From: Cloeon dipterum | Lineage: Eukaryota > Arthropoda > Insecta > Ephemeroptera > Baetidae | Length of the DNA: 64,000 nucleotides | Direction of reading: 5' to 3' | NCBI RefSeq assembly: GCF_949628265.1 | Contig: NC_088786.1 | Coordinates: 7,130,001-7,194,000 of the forward strand | Shown here: positions 1 to 11,308 of the stretch, piece by piece | Layout: every line of letters begins with the position of its first letter | Numbering within the stretch: position 1 is the first letter of the stretch | Notes under the pieces: generated by a model | What the model saw: the letters and a program-made list of their open reading frames with translations, nothing else | Databases searched by the model: none | What the model was told of the DNA's origin: nothing | Made by a program: the position numbers and the translations under genes

Positions 1-375
1 ATCTTAGATTAATCAAAATTTACCAGAAAAAATTAATCCAAAAAATTGATCCAGGATTAATCCTGTATTAATTGAGATTAACCTAAGAATGTTTAAGATC
101 AATCTAGAGATTAATCTAAAAAATATATCCTTAGATTATTCTTTAGATCATTCTGAGATTAATCCAAAAAAATAATTTTTGGAATTTTCTTAGAATGAAT
201 CCAGATTAATCTTAAAATGTTTTAAAGTCAATCTAGAGATTAATTTACAAGAATATCCCTAAAATAATCCCAAAGGGGAAATTTGAATATAGTTAATAGA
301 ATATCCCCAGATTATTCTATGGATCATTCTGAGATTAATTCTAAATATTTTTTTAATATTCCTAGAATATTCTTT
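1..375. repeat. AT-rich degenerate array built on the palindrome GATTAATC
   Basis: The palindrome GATTAATC occurs exactly at 7, 55, 109, 157 and 204, with many one-base variants (GATCAATC, GATTATTC, GATCATTC) between them. The copies are mixed with AGAATGTTC/GAACATTCT-like words. The spacing is irregular, so this is not a clean satellite. A second block with the same words lies at 1735-2140. It may be a decayed repeat family or a cluster of TAATCC-type homeodomain sites; the sequence does not decide. Confidence 0.55.
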
Positions 376-1140
376 AAAAACCCGAAAAGAGAAGAACTTA
401 TATTTTTCTTACAATTAAAAACACAAAAATAAGTACGAAACATAATTTAATCAAGAAAATGAACTGCCATATTGTTAAATATTTTGAAATCGTTATCACA
501 AAAAATATTTTTTCTCGCAAATATTTTTTTAATTAATGCGATGGATTCAATTTTTATATTAAAACCTAACAAATTTTTCATTATCTTAACAAAAAATTAT
601 GATGCCTTTATTTTTCAAAGAATCTGCCCAGATTAAAAAGGGTAAAAATCATAAATGCGATTGAATAAATTAATTTCTTAACACAAAGAGTCTTAATTAA
701 TGCTACCGACAACCGGGCAAATTTGAAAGAAAGGTCAGAAGGACAAAAAGGGTTAAAAGGGCGATTTTAGTGTGCGCGTGGTTGCGGCGGCTGCACATGC
801 ATGCACGCACTTGCATGGAATGCCTGCTGCCTGCCTCTGTTGTGGAGCGGGGGAGGGGCGACGGGCGGTGGCAGCAGGACTAGCGAGCAGCAGCAGCAAG
901 AGACTTACAAAATCCTGCTTCGCTCTCTTTGTCTAACGCGTCAACGGTCAACCGCCGTTCAAATCAAAGTTATTAACGGACGCAGGACGCCGGACGCCGC
1001 CAGTATGGGACAACACGGACGTCCCGCGGACTCGGACGGATGGCCTGGATCTTGCGGTTAACAGGGTAAGTCCCATTTTATAGATTAGCGTCCAAAGAAA
1101 TTAGAATAGATCGCGCAACTTTGACATCCAACGGTTTTAT
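376..1140. other. Non-coding stretch upstream of gene 1
   Basis: AT-rich to about 700, then a GC-rich patch at about 760-1060 with repeated GGACG and GCAGCAG words. The open frame at 801-1061 is short, low in complexity and resembles no family I recognise. No gene is called. Confidence 0.5.
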
Positions 1141-1296
1141 GGTAAAATTACACTTTTCGCCGCTACTTATGCAGTTTTCGCCACCAATATTTTGATATAT
1201 GGGATTCTCGCCAGTCCTTAAGTTATTAATTAGAACCCCATAAATAAGTTTGGGTGGCGGAAACTGTAAATCGGTGAGGAAAAATGTAATTTTTCC
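1141..1296. repeat. Long imperfect palindrome (foldback or MITE-like element)
   Basis: The left arm begins GGTAAAATTACACTTTT and carries CAGTTTTCGCCACC. The right arm, ending at 1296, is its reverse complement with mismatches (GGTGGCGGAAACTG ... AAAAATGTAATTTTTCC). Inner words ATGGGATTCT and AGAACCCCAT also pair, so the whole 156 bp folds back around roughly 1218. No coding capacity and no clear target-site duplication were seen. Confidence 0.6.
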
Positions 1297-1734
1297 ATGT
1301 AAATCACCGGTGACATTTTTTCTTTTACGCTTACGAGAATTTAGAATGGCATGCTTTATTACACATTCTGATTCAATTGGCTTTGCAAGGAAAATGGAAA
1401 AATATTATGCATGCACTTTTAATACTTGAACCTTCCATTTTCCAAGCAAAACTAATTGAAATAAGCTTTTATTTATATTTTTCTATGAGTCGCTTCCCCT
1501 TTTTTTTAGCTTCAAGCCATCCGCAGATATTTTGCACGACTGAAAAAGATGTAACCGTTAAAGTTCTGCAGTTTGGGCTTCAAGATCGGCGATGCTGGCA
1601 TCGTATAATAAAAAATTTTGTAGCTGTAATATGTGATATGGTTAAAAACTAATAAAGTTTGCATATTTTTTACATTTAATGAAGTTTGTAATTTTTTAAA
1701 TAATTCCAGATGAATCGCAATAATAAACGATTTT
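1297..1734. other. Non-coding AT-rich stretch
   Basis: No supported gene. The 91-codon frame at 1377-1652 is AT-rich and unlike any family I know. Confidence 0.4.
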
Positions 1735-2140
1735 GGTATATTCTAGGAACAATCCGAGGTTAATATTAAGAACATATTAGAAATAATTTTTGTCGCACTT
1801 TATGTTGATCTTAAAATGATATTAGAATAACCAAAGAATGTTCCAAGATTAACCGAAAAGAATAATCCTATGTAAAGATTTGATACGCTAAATATTAATC
1901 TTAGATCAATCCCAAGATTAATCCATAAGTATATTCTGAGAATGTTCTAAGATCATTCTTTAAAGCTTTTTGAAACAAAGCCCGGCAGAATAATCCTGGA
2001 ACATTCTAAGGTTATTCTCTTAAATTAATCTACAGATTAATCCAGTATCACGAAAAACCGTATCATAAGTTCATATATAATTAATTTTTTAGATTAATCC
2101 TGGGCGAAGTCGGTTTATTCTTAGAACATTCTCAGGCGAT
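1735..2140. repeat. Second GATTAATC/GAACATTCT repeat block
   Basis: Exact GATTAATC copies occur at 1916, 2035 and 2092. Around them are AGAATGTTCTAAGAT and TTAGAACATTCT words, which are themselves near-palindromes resembling AGAAnnTTCT. This is the same vocabulary as the block at 1-375, so both probably belong to one repeat family. Confidence 0.5.
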
Positions 2141-2599
2141 ATTTTTTTATGCGGGTTATATTTACGTAGTTTGGAAACAGTGCTGAAAAATAAAGATTTA
2201 TTTTGGCTTGTGGCTTTTCTGTTTCCATCACAAAATTGGAACGTTTTTGGACAATACATTGCACGCCAGATTGGAGCAACCGCAAAGTTGATATATGAAA
2301 TGTGATCAAGGAAACCGTATCTATTCTAATTTGTGTGCGTATCTTTATCTTTGTTTTATCATAGTGCGATAAAGTTGACTTTGCTCGCATAAAAGGCGCA
2401 AACCAAACATTACCGCCCTAAACCGTGGAAGTGCTGGGCATTCCAGAAAGAAGGCAATATTTTTAGGTTAACATTATTTCGGGCTATACTTTTAATACGA
2501 AACTGTCGATCAGAATGCCAAATCTAGATTTTCTAGCGAAACTAGATTATTCATAAAATTAATCCTCCCCACATTCTATACATAAGTTTCATTTCAAAT
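2141..2599. other. Probable 5' flank of gene 1
   Basis: Non-coding DNA directly before the first start codon. It contains several GATA words (TTATC/GATAA) at about 2340-2372, roughly 230 bp upstream of the ATG. Unlike genes 2 and 3 there is no AGATAAGC about 70 bp upstream. No convincing TATA box was found and the start of transcription cannot be fixed. Confidence 0.35.
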
Positions 2600-4608
2600 A
2601 TGTTTGAATTGAAGCCTGTATACGTTATTATGGTGATTATTCTTGGCATTCAAATTCTTCATCTATTTTATTCTTATTTTCTTCAGAGTGATTCGCTGGA
2701 ACAGGTGAGCTTGAGTTTTTCGTTTAAAAAAATTTACATAACTTTAAAATAGTTGGATTACGCAAAAAAATCTAAAAGAGTTTGTTTTAAAAATGATGGA
2801 AATGAGAGTATATATTAGTGCAAAACAAATAATTTGGATTTTTAATAGGGGATAAAATTAATTAATTGTTATCTGCCCATTTCTAGACACATATATTTTA
2901 TTCAAAGTAATTAAATTCACTGTCAAACAGGAGGAGCCGAATGTAGAAATTTCCTGTACTACTCCTGAACCTAAATCCTCAACTATAACGCAGCAAACCT
3001 CTTTGGAAAATGTGCTGTTCTATCAGAATCCTGCCGAGATAGGCGGCGATGCTTTGGAAATTTTGGATTCACGCAACGAGTCTCGCAAATCAATTTTCTT
3101 CATCGAATCTTCACGCAGGGGCACGATAACGGCTCGCCAAATTTGTGCTGTCGAGTCCACGGCAAGGCACAACCCCGAAGCCGACATTTTCTTGCTTCTT
3201 CTCGATCCCCCAGAAGATCCAGACCTCTCGGAAGACAAACAGGTGCTCACCCTTCTGCGGCACCACAGCAACGTGCAGTTGCTTAGGATCGAGTCCACCA
3301 CCTTTTACGCCAACTCGCCGCTGCAAGAGTGGAGCAACGCCAATCGAATCAACACCAGCGTACACCCCATCGAGCACGCCAGTGACATTTTAAGAGTTGT
3401 CACCATTCTAAAGTAAGGAATGACTATTCTAGTACGTTATCAGACGAAGTGGATTTATGTTTTGATTTTTTTTTTTTAGTATAGTTGTCATATTTCAAGA
3501 GCAAACCTTGGAAGATTTTGAAATGAAGATTTTCTCAAATGCATTGACAGTAACTTGTGATACATTTAAGAAAAATGTGGATTTAATATTCTTAACATGG
3601 GTTAATGATCGAGACATGCAGGTAGCATTGAGCTAGTTAATCCATTCCTGTCTTATATTGACAAAAAATTATTTTCTGCTAAATATTTCAATCACATTAA
3701 TGATCTATTAATAACAGAGCAGGATCAATCTCCATTTTTTTCTACGGCAGTTTTTCGGAAAAAAATGGCAAGAAATTTCCAGATTTATTTTTTTCGACAT
3801 AATATTGATAATACAGTATCTTTTTGAAAAAATACCGGGAAGCAAGGGTAGGTCAATAGCTCACAATCAAAGGTAATAATAATATCTTTCCAAGTTGAAT
3901 AATTATAATTTTGATATGACTTTTCTGCACATATTAAACTCAAAAGAAAATATAATATTTTCTGTAACAATATAATGAAACTTTTTATCAAAAGTACTAA
4001 GAGAAGTCGAGTGATATAAGAGAGGTCAATGTTTTTATAAAAATTAATATGAAACAACATTTTCCTAATGCAATTTTACTTTTAACAGGTATGGCGGAGT
4101 ATATCTTGACCTGGACTTCGTGATCCAGCAGTCACTGGCCTCATTGCCTCCAAATTGGCTGTCCTTCGAAATGGGCAGTGAAGTGTGTAACGGCGCATTT
4201 GGCTTTAAAAAGGGACATCCAATGGTGCAAATGATGGCCAAGGAACTAGCTGAAACCTTCGACGGATCAAACTGGGGACACAATGGACCTTCCATGGTGT
4301 CTCGCGTGATGAGCCGAACGTGCGGAATGACTCGGCCTGAAATACTGAACACAGGCAAAAAATGCGCTGGTGTCGTTGTGTTCAAGTCAGATATATTCTT
4401 TCCCATTTCCTACCCTAGTTGGGGAAGGTACTTTGATGAAGCTGCTGGTCCTGAGGTGATGCTCCTGGCGAAGGACTCTCTGGGGGTGCATTTGTTTAAC
4501 TTCCTGAGCCATGGAGCCAAAGTTACACTTGGCTCTAATCAAGCTTACAGTCTGTTAGCACAGAAACACTGTCCACGAGCGTACTGGGGATGCTCAGAAA
4601 TATTTTAA
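2600..4608 (+). CDS. A4GALT: Alpha-1,4-galactosyltransferase-like enzyme, gene 1 (three exons, 368 aa)
   Basis: Exons are 2600-2704, 2931-3412 and 4089-4608 (105+482+520 nt; introns of 226 and 676 bp, GTGAGC..ACAG and GTAAGG..ACAG, phases 0 and 2). The family transfers alpha-1,4-linked Gal or GalNAc from UDP-sugar to glycolipids in the Golgi. Residues about 7-27 form a type II membrane anchor and 28-60 a Ser/Thr/Pro-rich stem. FFIESS (91-96) and QICAVESTARHNP (105-117) match the N-terminal Gly_transf_sug region. YGGVYLDLD (197-205) holds the DXD metal/UDP-sugar motif (D203, D205). VCNGAFGFKKGHP, NWGHNGP and the C-terminal AQKHCPRAY match the A4GALT C-terminal domain. Length is normal for the family (about 350-400). 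N-glycosylation sequons occur at NES (N84) and in RINTS. The start is the ATG that opens the anchor helix, aligned with paralogs 2 and 3. ATTAAA at 4623 may be the poly(A) signal. The exact acceptor sugar is unknown. Confidence 0.93.
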
Positions 4609-4986
4609 ACTAATTCGAATATATTAAAAATTACTTTTCGCCAGTGAAAAAGAGCACTCAAAATCAGACAAACAAAATGCTCAAATCTGAAGAAGATGAT
4701 TTGAGGTCTTAAAATTAATTTATAAAAAAATCGAAGAGTATATTATAGTGCAAATATTTTGCCTCTCTCATATTCCTTCTTGGTAAATATTTAGATAGAT
4801 AAATTGGACATTTAAATTTCCTATACAGTCTCTTTTTCTTCAACTGTCGTTACATTATCAATGACCTATAGATGGAACATTGTAATTGAAAAAAAATATT
4901 GATAAAATTTAAGCAACTTTGATAGCTTGGATGCCTCTCTAAACCTTTTTGGTGTTTTCTATATAGATTGTAAAGGAAAAATTGTA
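4609..4986. other. 3' flank of gene 1
   Basis: Probable 3' UTR followed by AT-rich intergenic DNA. The only poly(A)-like word close to the stop is ATTAAA at 4623-4628. Nothing else is supported. Confidence 0.4.
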
Positions 4987-5098
4987 ACGAGGAAGTGTTG
5001 ATTTGGAGAATTAATACTGAAATACACGTAAAATGAGAAAATGTCATGAATTTTTCATCATTTTTTTTAAATCATACTCCAAATCAACAATTCCTCGT
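4987..5098. repeat. Hairpin: 22-bp inverted repeat with 68-bp loop
   Basis: Arm 4987-5008 (ACGAGGAAGTGTTGATTTGGAG) pairs with arm 5077-5098 at 21 of 22 positions. Pairing fades outside the arms. It could be a small foldback element or a hairpin RNA locus; no known insect miRNA sequence was recognised in either arm. Confidence 0.55.
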
Positions 5099-8000
5099 CA
5101 TACAAAATTAAAATAAATTCATCATCTGGAAAAACCAAAAACCTTTGGCCGTATTTTTTATTGTAGTTTGATATCCTCCAAGAAATAATCGCTCAGGAGA
5201 CTAGCGTAATTTTAGGTACAAACAGGTTTTACACTATTTCTCCTCATCCAAAGCGAAGAAATCTACTTCCAGTGAGTGCAGCAGGAGATTGTTCCTGATA
5301 CATTTACGAGCGTCTTGAGCAATATGCAATTACGCAATTTGCACTGGTGCCTCGCAATAAGAGTCGGGTGCCAGCTCGCGCGCTATAGAGCTTTATGGAC
5401 GAGTGGCTGGCTGGCGAACGTGACAGCTCTGCGTGTCTGTGTGTGTGTGCATGCATTTGTGCCACATTTCTAATCAATAATCCATTAAAATTCCGATCTC
5501 TAGGCGGACGCGGCCGGCCAATGCTCGCACACGCGTCCAACAAACGGCTCTTATTGTCGGATGTATTTTTTTTCTCACTCCACTCGTGCAGTGTCGCTTT
5601 GAAAAACGCGGCCACTTGACTCCATCAATCTGCATGCGAGCGAGTGTGTGTCGCTTTTATTCGATTTGCGCGAATAAAAGGCCCTTTTGCACCAAGCGAG
5701 CGAAAGGAACAACAACACACAGCGGTGTAATAGGGCCGCTCTCCGCGCGTAAAACGAACAAAAACACTTTACTGCCAGTTCTCCGCGTGCAATATAAAGA
5801 TGCAGCAGCGTTGATCCATCTGTGCTCGCCGAGATAGCAAACACACATTTGTACACTCTCTGTGCGCCGCCGTGTGTGTATGTGACTCGCTGTTTTTATT
5901 GTCTTCTCGCGTGGTGATGCTATCAGACTGCAAAATCGGGACTTGTGTTTAGTACTGACTCAACCGCCGCGTGTTTTGCAACACTCTACATTCAAGTCGT
6001 CCTCTAGCTCTCTTCTAAATGAACAGACTTCTGATTTTGTACTTTATTGCGCTTTGCTGCATATTTACTTTTTATGCTAATATTGCTGAATTTATATTTC
6101 TAATGAATTTGGTGCATAATTTTCGTTTTTACACTATTTTGACTCCCTCAAATTATTGGAAAATGGTCAGTAAATAGAGCGTAATATTTAGTATGTGAAA
6201 ACAAATTGCAATATCAAATCAACGTGGATGGTTACGTCCTGATCAATCACCAGTCAAAACTATTTGATACAGAAATATTTCGTAGAAATTGGGTAAACAA
6301 ACAGCTCTCTTCACAACAATGACGCTACATTAATTTTCTTCTAGCAAATTATGTGCGGATACCTTCATTTGAACTTATCAACCAAGGGGAAAATAATTAA
6401 AAATCACGCAATTTTAATTTTTTGTATATCTAATCATGCTAATAATAACGTTGAATTCAGAGTGAGAGGAACATTAGACCAAAGGTCAAACAATCCGATG
6501 TTAAAAATTAGTAGAAACATATAGAGATCACATCTCAAAGTTCCGGCACTGACCCGGTGGCCCTTGACAATTAATAAAAATATTTTGGCAGGATGCAGGG
6601 TCGTATTCGCAGCTGATTTTTCGTCTCTGTGATGGAAATAAATATTGCTGTGCGGGTCAAGGTTCGGACACGTTTGTGGCCGCGAGTGCAAATTGATGTT
6701 GTTTCATCGCGTACACTCTGGCGTACAGAGAATAAAATAATAGCTGATGCCTGGCGTGTGCGAGAGCGAGCGGCGTGTTTTATTGCAAAAAGTGTGTTGT
6801 TTTGTCCTATCAGGCAAAGTTGGTGTAGCTCGCTCGCTCGTTCGCTCTGATACAAAAGGCCAATTTATTTTCTATGAAAACACTCCTCGCTCGGCCTTTC
6901 TCCCTCCCTCTCACCCTCTCTCGCCAGCTGGCAAAGGAAACAAAAAGCAGCGAGCCATTAGATCTCTTCTGGTGCACTGTATGATAATGTGTGTGTGTAT
7001 CTCTTTCTCTCTGCGCGGAATAAAATAGACTCGTTTTACAACCTTTTCAGCCTTTTTATTGCCCAGGCCGTGCTCTTGTGCGCGAGCAGATTAATTAATT
7101 TCGGAAGCTGTTAAATTTTATCTCTTTCGCGCCGCTTCTCGCGAGAAAGAAGCGAGCGGCTCTCTCGTGATTTAGCGCACAAGCAGGATAATTTGCGTTT
7201 CTGTAATCAGCGAAACCCGCCTTTGAGCAAACTCCTCAGAAGGCCGCTTGTTTGAATTAAACCACTGCGGTTGGGATTATTAAAAAACTTTTCTAGGAAT
7301 TTTTTCTATGCTTTAGATTTTTTAACTCTTCTGCTGAGAGCAGCTTATTTGTTTGTGGATTTTTCCTGTCTCTCTGATGAGTGGTTGCGTAAATTTGACT
7401 ATTCTTCACCAAATATCAGCCAAATTCTAGACAACACTCGCTCCAGAGATAATTATTTTGTGCCCTCCCAGGTGTCAGCGGCGGCTTCTCGAAATCCAAA
7501 GATTTACATGTTAAATTTGTATAATAAACTTCCGGAGCAGATTCGGGGCGAGCAGCAGTTGACGAATACGAAAAGCAGTTAAAAGATTTTTGTTTATGCT
7601 AACAAATTTTATACTTATGATGAATATCTCAATTTCAGAGCACCAAATGTAGCAAAACACGCACACTCGCTTGCGACACAAACATAACGAAATGTTAACA
7701 CTATGTTTCTTCTTTATTGTTATTAATTATTTTGTTGTTTAAGACTCATTTGTAAATGCGCGGACAGAAATGGAGAAGCTTCGATTTTTGTACCGCTGTG
7801 TAATACAAATAAAGGAAAAAAAATAAAATAAAAATGACCAAGAGTGAAATTTTAAGTATCGGTAGGATTCTTTCTTTAGAGTTGAATTTTACACCTGTTT
7901 AAAAGAGGCATAGTTATTTTTATTCGTTATTTATTTCATAAAACATGTAAACTTATGAAATTACGAAACTTTAAAATTATTTGATCTAAACATAAGGATT

Positions 8001-8220
8001 GGAACAGCAAAATTAACGTGAATTATCATGAAAAGTTTATACAGGCCATCGATAATTTTTATTTTAGATATTAACCAATCAAAAAGCATTTCCTGATCTG
8101 TAAAAATCGAGGAAAGAGAGCGTAAATATGAAAAGAATATTAAAATCATTCATTTTCCTCAAAAGATTGGAACAATATCTACGATACTATGTGAAACATG
8201 AAGCGATTAGACGTTCAAAG
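5099..8220. other. Intergenic region between genes 1 and 2 with two GC/CpG-rich islands
   Basis: GC-rich, CpG-rich tracts occur at about 5270-6010 and 6600-7260. The second carries CTCTC/GAGA-type words at about 6895-6935 and around 7010. Between and after them the DNA is AT-rich (7300-8220). Overlapping frames in several phases on both strands are typical of GC-rich non-coding DNA. No protein family was recognised. The islands may be enhancers or promoters. Confidence 0.4.
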
Positions 8221-8226
8221 TTTATT
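8221..8226 (-). terminator. Poly(A) signal AATAAA for gene 2
   Basis: AATAAA on the minus strand, about 130 nt after the stop codon of gene 2. This is the first canonical signal downstream. Confidence 0.5.
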
Positions 8227-8354
8227 TTTTTACAGAGATTTTTTTAATGTATTAAATGTACACATATTTAATTTAAAACAAATCACGGTAAACACTTAAT
8301 CTGATAATATTTTTTCTCATTTGCTCGATTTATCACATTTAAGACAGATAACAA

Positions 8355-10389
8355 TCAAAAGTTTTCAGAGCAGCTCCAGTACGCTCTTGGACAGTGTTTC
8401 TGTGCGAGCAGGCTGTACGCTTGATTTGAGCCGAGCGGGACTTTGGACCCGTGACTCAAGTAGTTATACATATGAACACCCAGATATCCTTTTGCCAAGT
8501 CCATTACCTCAGGACCAGCGGCCTCGTCGAAATACCTTTCCCAGCCTGGGTAAGAGATGGGAAAGAATTTATCTTGCTTGAATACAACGACGTCAACGCA
8601 TTTTTTGCCTGTTTCAAAAATCTCAGCTTGACTGATGCCGCAAAAGCGTCCCATCACCCGAGATATCATCGTAGGCCCATTATATCCCCAAATAGTTCCG
8701 TCATAGGTATCAGCTTGCTCTTGGACCATCATTTGCAACATTGGATGGCCCTTTTGAAAGCCTAATACACCGTTGCACACGTCACTGCCAAGTTCGAAAG
8801 ACAAAAAATTTGGAGGCATCGAATCAAGCGATTGTTGGATCACGAAGTCCAGGTCCAAATATTTTCCTCCATATCTGTGAATGGTTTAAAATGAAATTAA
8901 TTTATTAGAAAAATTACTCACGCTGTATTAAAATTACTCTTTTTAATTCAATTTTAATAGAGATTAATTTTTATACAAACTCATCCTAACCTACACCTCT
9001 ACCACTACACTAATAATTATTCGTGCTTAACGGAGCCTCTAATCTATCTAGCTTCATGCACCAAGCATTACAATTTGTACCTATTAGCAAATAAATATTG
9101 TTCATCAACCAGATGATGATTCACTAGATGCGCATTGTTTTAAACCACGAATTCCTACATGAAACTAGTAGAAATCTTGTTGATCTGCTTTTTTATATTA
9201 TATTTTACTACGAAACTCAAATTGCAGCCATTGTTACACGCGCTGGAGTTATATTGCAAAAATCAGTTCTAATAAGAAATTGACTTGCACGTTAAAAGAT
9301 TATTTTTAAATACAGAGATTCATGAGCGCAATGATCAAAATGGTTCAATTATATGTGCAATGAAAAAATTCCCCGATTATTTTCAGTTTTAATCCTAACG
9401 TTGGCGCTTTGTCATAATCTTGCAAAATAAAAAGAGGTATTTTGGCTCAATCGCAATCTGCATCAAGATTAATTTCAAGGCCTTTACCCTTCCATTTAAA
9501 TATTTTATTAAATGTCCTTTTTCATATGGGAGTAAAAACTAAATCAACAAGATCGAAGTTTTTAAAGTTACAAATTTCTTACTTGAGCAGGGTGACTATT
9601 CTCAACATGTCACTTGCGTCCTCAACGCGGTTATAGCTCGTGTTGATGCGGTTTGCCAAGCTCCACTCTTGCAGCGGCGTACCATTGTAGTAATTGGCGG
9701 ACTCGACCCTGAGCAGACGCACGTTTTTGTGGTACCGCAGGAGGGTGAGCACCTGCTCGTCTATTGCGAGGTCCGGATCCTCTGGTGGGTCCAGCAGAAG
9801 CACGTAAACGTCAGCCTCGGGGTTGTATCTGGCCGTCGACTCCACGGCGCACACCTGTCGGGCCGTTATGGTGCCCTTGTTTGAGGACTCAATGAAGAAA
9901 ATCGCCTCTCGAGACTCATTGCGAGAATCCAAAATTTCCAAAGCATTTAATATCTCGGCTGGACGCTGACAGATCTCTAAATTTTCCAAAGAGGGTTGCT
10001 GGGTGGTGGTTAAGTTCTTTGGCTCAGTACGTTCAAAACGTATGATTTTTGAAAATTTCGTATTTGTTTCTTCCTGTTAAAAGGGGAATAAAATTAAAGT
10101 GAAAGAATAGTTCAGAGCATAAGATAAAAAAAGACTTTAAAGAATGGCACCGAAATTTTTATTAATTTCTTAATTTTTAGAACTACTTTGGTTACTATTG
10201 CCAAAAATTTAAAAATTTAAACACAAATGCCAAACCTAATTGAATAATCATTTGCAACAATTTGTAAAGAAATTAACTTGCCTGTTCTACGCAGATGCAC
10301 TGTTGTTGAAGTGGTGTGCTATGAAACATATACACAATTTGAATGCCAAGAATCGTAAGTAAAATGTACGGAGCTTTCAAAGCAAGCAT
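8355..10389 (-). CDS. A4GALT: Alpha-1,4-galactosyltransferase-like enzyme, gene 2 (three exons, 372 aa)
   Basis: Exons in transcription order are 10389-10282, 10073-9583 and 8874-8355 (108+491+520 nt; introns of 208 and 708 bp, phases 0 and 2 as in gene 1). Intron 1 has a GC donor: CAG|GCAAGT ... TTAACAG. Intron 2 is GTAAGA ... CACAG. Exon 1 codes a membrane anchor containing ILGIQIVYMF, close to gene 1 ILGIQILHLF. FFIESS and QVCAVESTARYNP are followed by YGGKYLDLD (201-209, DXD at D207 and D209), VCNGVLGFQKGHP, IWGYNGP and AQKHCPRAY. Two changes stand out: Lys204 where the paralogs have Val, and Tyr in WGYNGP where gene 1 has His. The start at 10389 has AACAAA before the ATG and aligns with paralogs. 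An in-frame upstream extension to 10521 is unlikely to be translated. It is probably a Golgi enzyme; the specificity may differ from gene 1. Confidence 0.93.
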
Positions 10390-10458
10390 TTTGTTCGGTG
10401 AGATCATCAAACTGAGACAACGCAAAAGATCTGTTCCTGCTTGATGTTGATGTCTGAG

Positions 10459-10466
10459 GCTTATCT
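10459..10466 (-). promoter_or_regulatory. GATA-factor site AGATAAGC upstream of gene 2
   Basis: AGATAAGC on the minus strand, 70 bp upstream of the gene 2 start codon. The same octamer stands 71 bp upstream of gene 3 and 70 bp upstream of the ATG in both partial copies of gene 3. WGATAR is the classic GATA binding site, often used by insect gut and fat-body GATA factors. Function here is inferred from conserved position only. An Inr-like TCAGTT lies closer to the ATG at about 10413-10418. Confidence 0.45.
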
Positions 10467-10939
10467 TCTTGCAAGATATGTACAAAGCAATATATTCACG
10501 CTTAAAATATGAGATAACCAACTATAGAATGGCTAACACACGCCCCTTAACCTCTTTCGTAAAAGCATAATCTGTATAATTCTAAAACTACAAGGTGTTG
10601 TATCAAAGATGTAATTCAATATATTTTAGGTAGTTTTTATTTAGGCTATTTTAAAAGCGCTTCTGAAAGTTATTTGTAATACCAAAAAAGTTATTAATTT
10701 ACCAATACATTGTTACAAGAAAATAAAAGTGATAAAACTAAAAAAAGGCCAAGTATTAAACATATTGCAATGTTGAAATGCATATTTTTTCTAATTTTAT
10801 TTAAATGTCATGCTATTTTGTTGAGTCCTTGAATTTATGTTCAACTATACAAAGTATGGTAAATTCTAAAAAAATAATTTCTTTTGGCCTAATAATTTAT
10901 TGCATTCCTGAAAAAACATTTATGAAACGTTTAAACGAA

Positions 10940-11040
10940 TTGTTAGCATGCATTTTGTTTGGTATAATCAGAGGACTGGAATTCAAGTGTGAGACAAAGC
11001 AAACATATGTTCTTATTAGATTTCTGGGGCTTATCAGCAA
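10940..11040 (-). pseudogene. Decayed copy of the gene 2 promoter and start-codon region
   Basis: The stretch around 10945-10970 (GCATTTTGTTTGGTATAATCA) resembles gene 2 at 10386-10410 (GCATTTTGTTCGGTGAGATCA). This is followed by GTGAGACAAAGCAAA (gene 2: CTGAGACAACGCAAA) and TCTGGGGCTTATC (gene 2: TCTGAGGCTTATC), in the same order and orientation. A GATA word (TGATAAGC, 11029-11036) is kept. The rest of exon 1 is not recognisable. The 132-codon frame covering this region on the + strand is therefore probably accidental. Confidence 0.4.
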
Positions 11041-11121
11041 CTTAAAATTTACACAAAATAGAAAAACGATTGATTGGAATGCAGCGATAGCCAATTCTAA
11101 AAGGATTGACACATTGACAGT

Positions 11122-11307
11122 GATGGTGGCATTCAATAATTATGTCGAGTTTGCATCACTTAAGTTATGCGTCTTAGGTAGAATTCTAATTTTATGTATT
11201 TGAAGTCAAATAATTTGAAACGCCCCTGTGTTTTAAAAATATGTCAACCCAGAAATTTAATTTTGTTGGTATTCATTAAAAAGTAATTAATAAATAACAA
11301 TGATTTT
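11122..11307. repeat. Direct repeat copy R1 (partner 12027-12212)
   Basis: From GGTGGCATTCAATAATTATG to ATAACAATGATTTT this stretch matches 12027-12212 with scattered substitutions and small indels, in the same orientation. The two copies flank the duplicated gene 3 fragments. Confidence 0.75.
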
Positions 11308-11308
11308 A

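Noticed and set aside
23..2120. AGAAnnTTCT words as true heat-shock elements
   Set aside because: They recur only as parts of the GATTAATC repeat vocabulary and do not form the contiguous alternating array expected of a heat-shock promoter.
10390..10521. In-frame N-terminal extension of gene 2
   Set aside because: Would place a basic stretch of about 44 residues before the anchor, absent from both paralogs. It includes the GATA site and Inr-like word, so it is probably promoter and leader.
10805..11203. 132-codon plus-strand open frame
   Set aside because: Runs antisense across a decayed copy of the gene 2 promoter; no domain.
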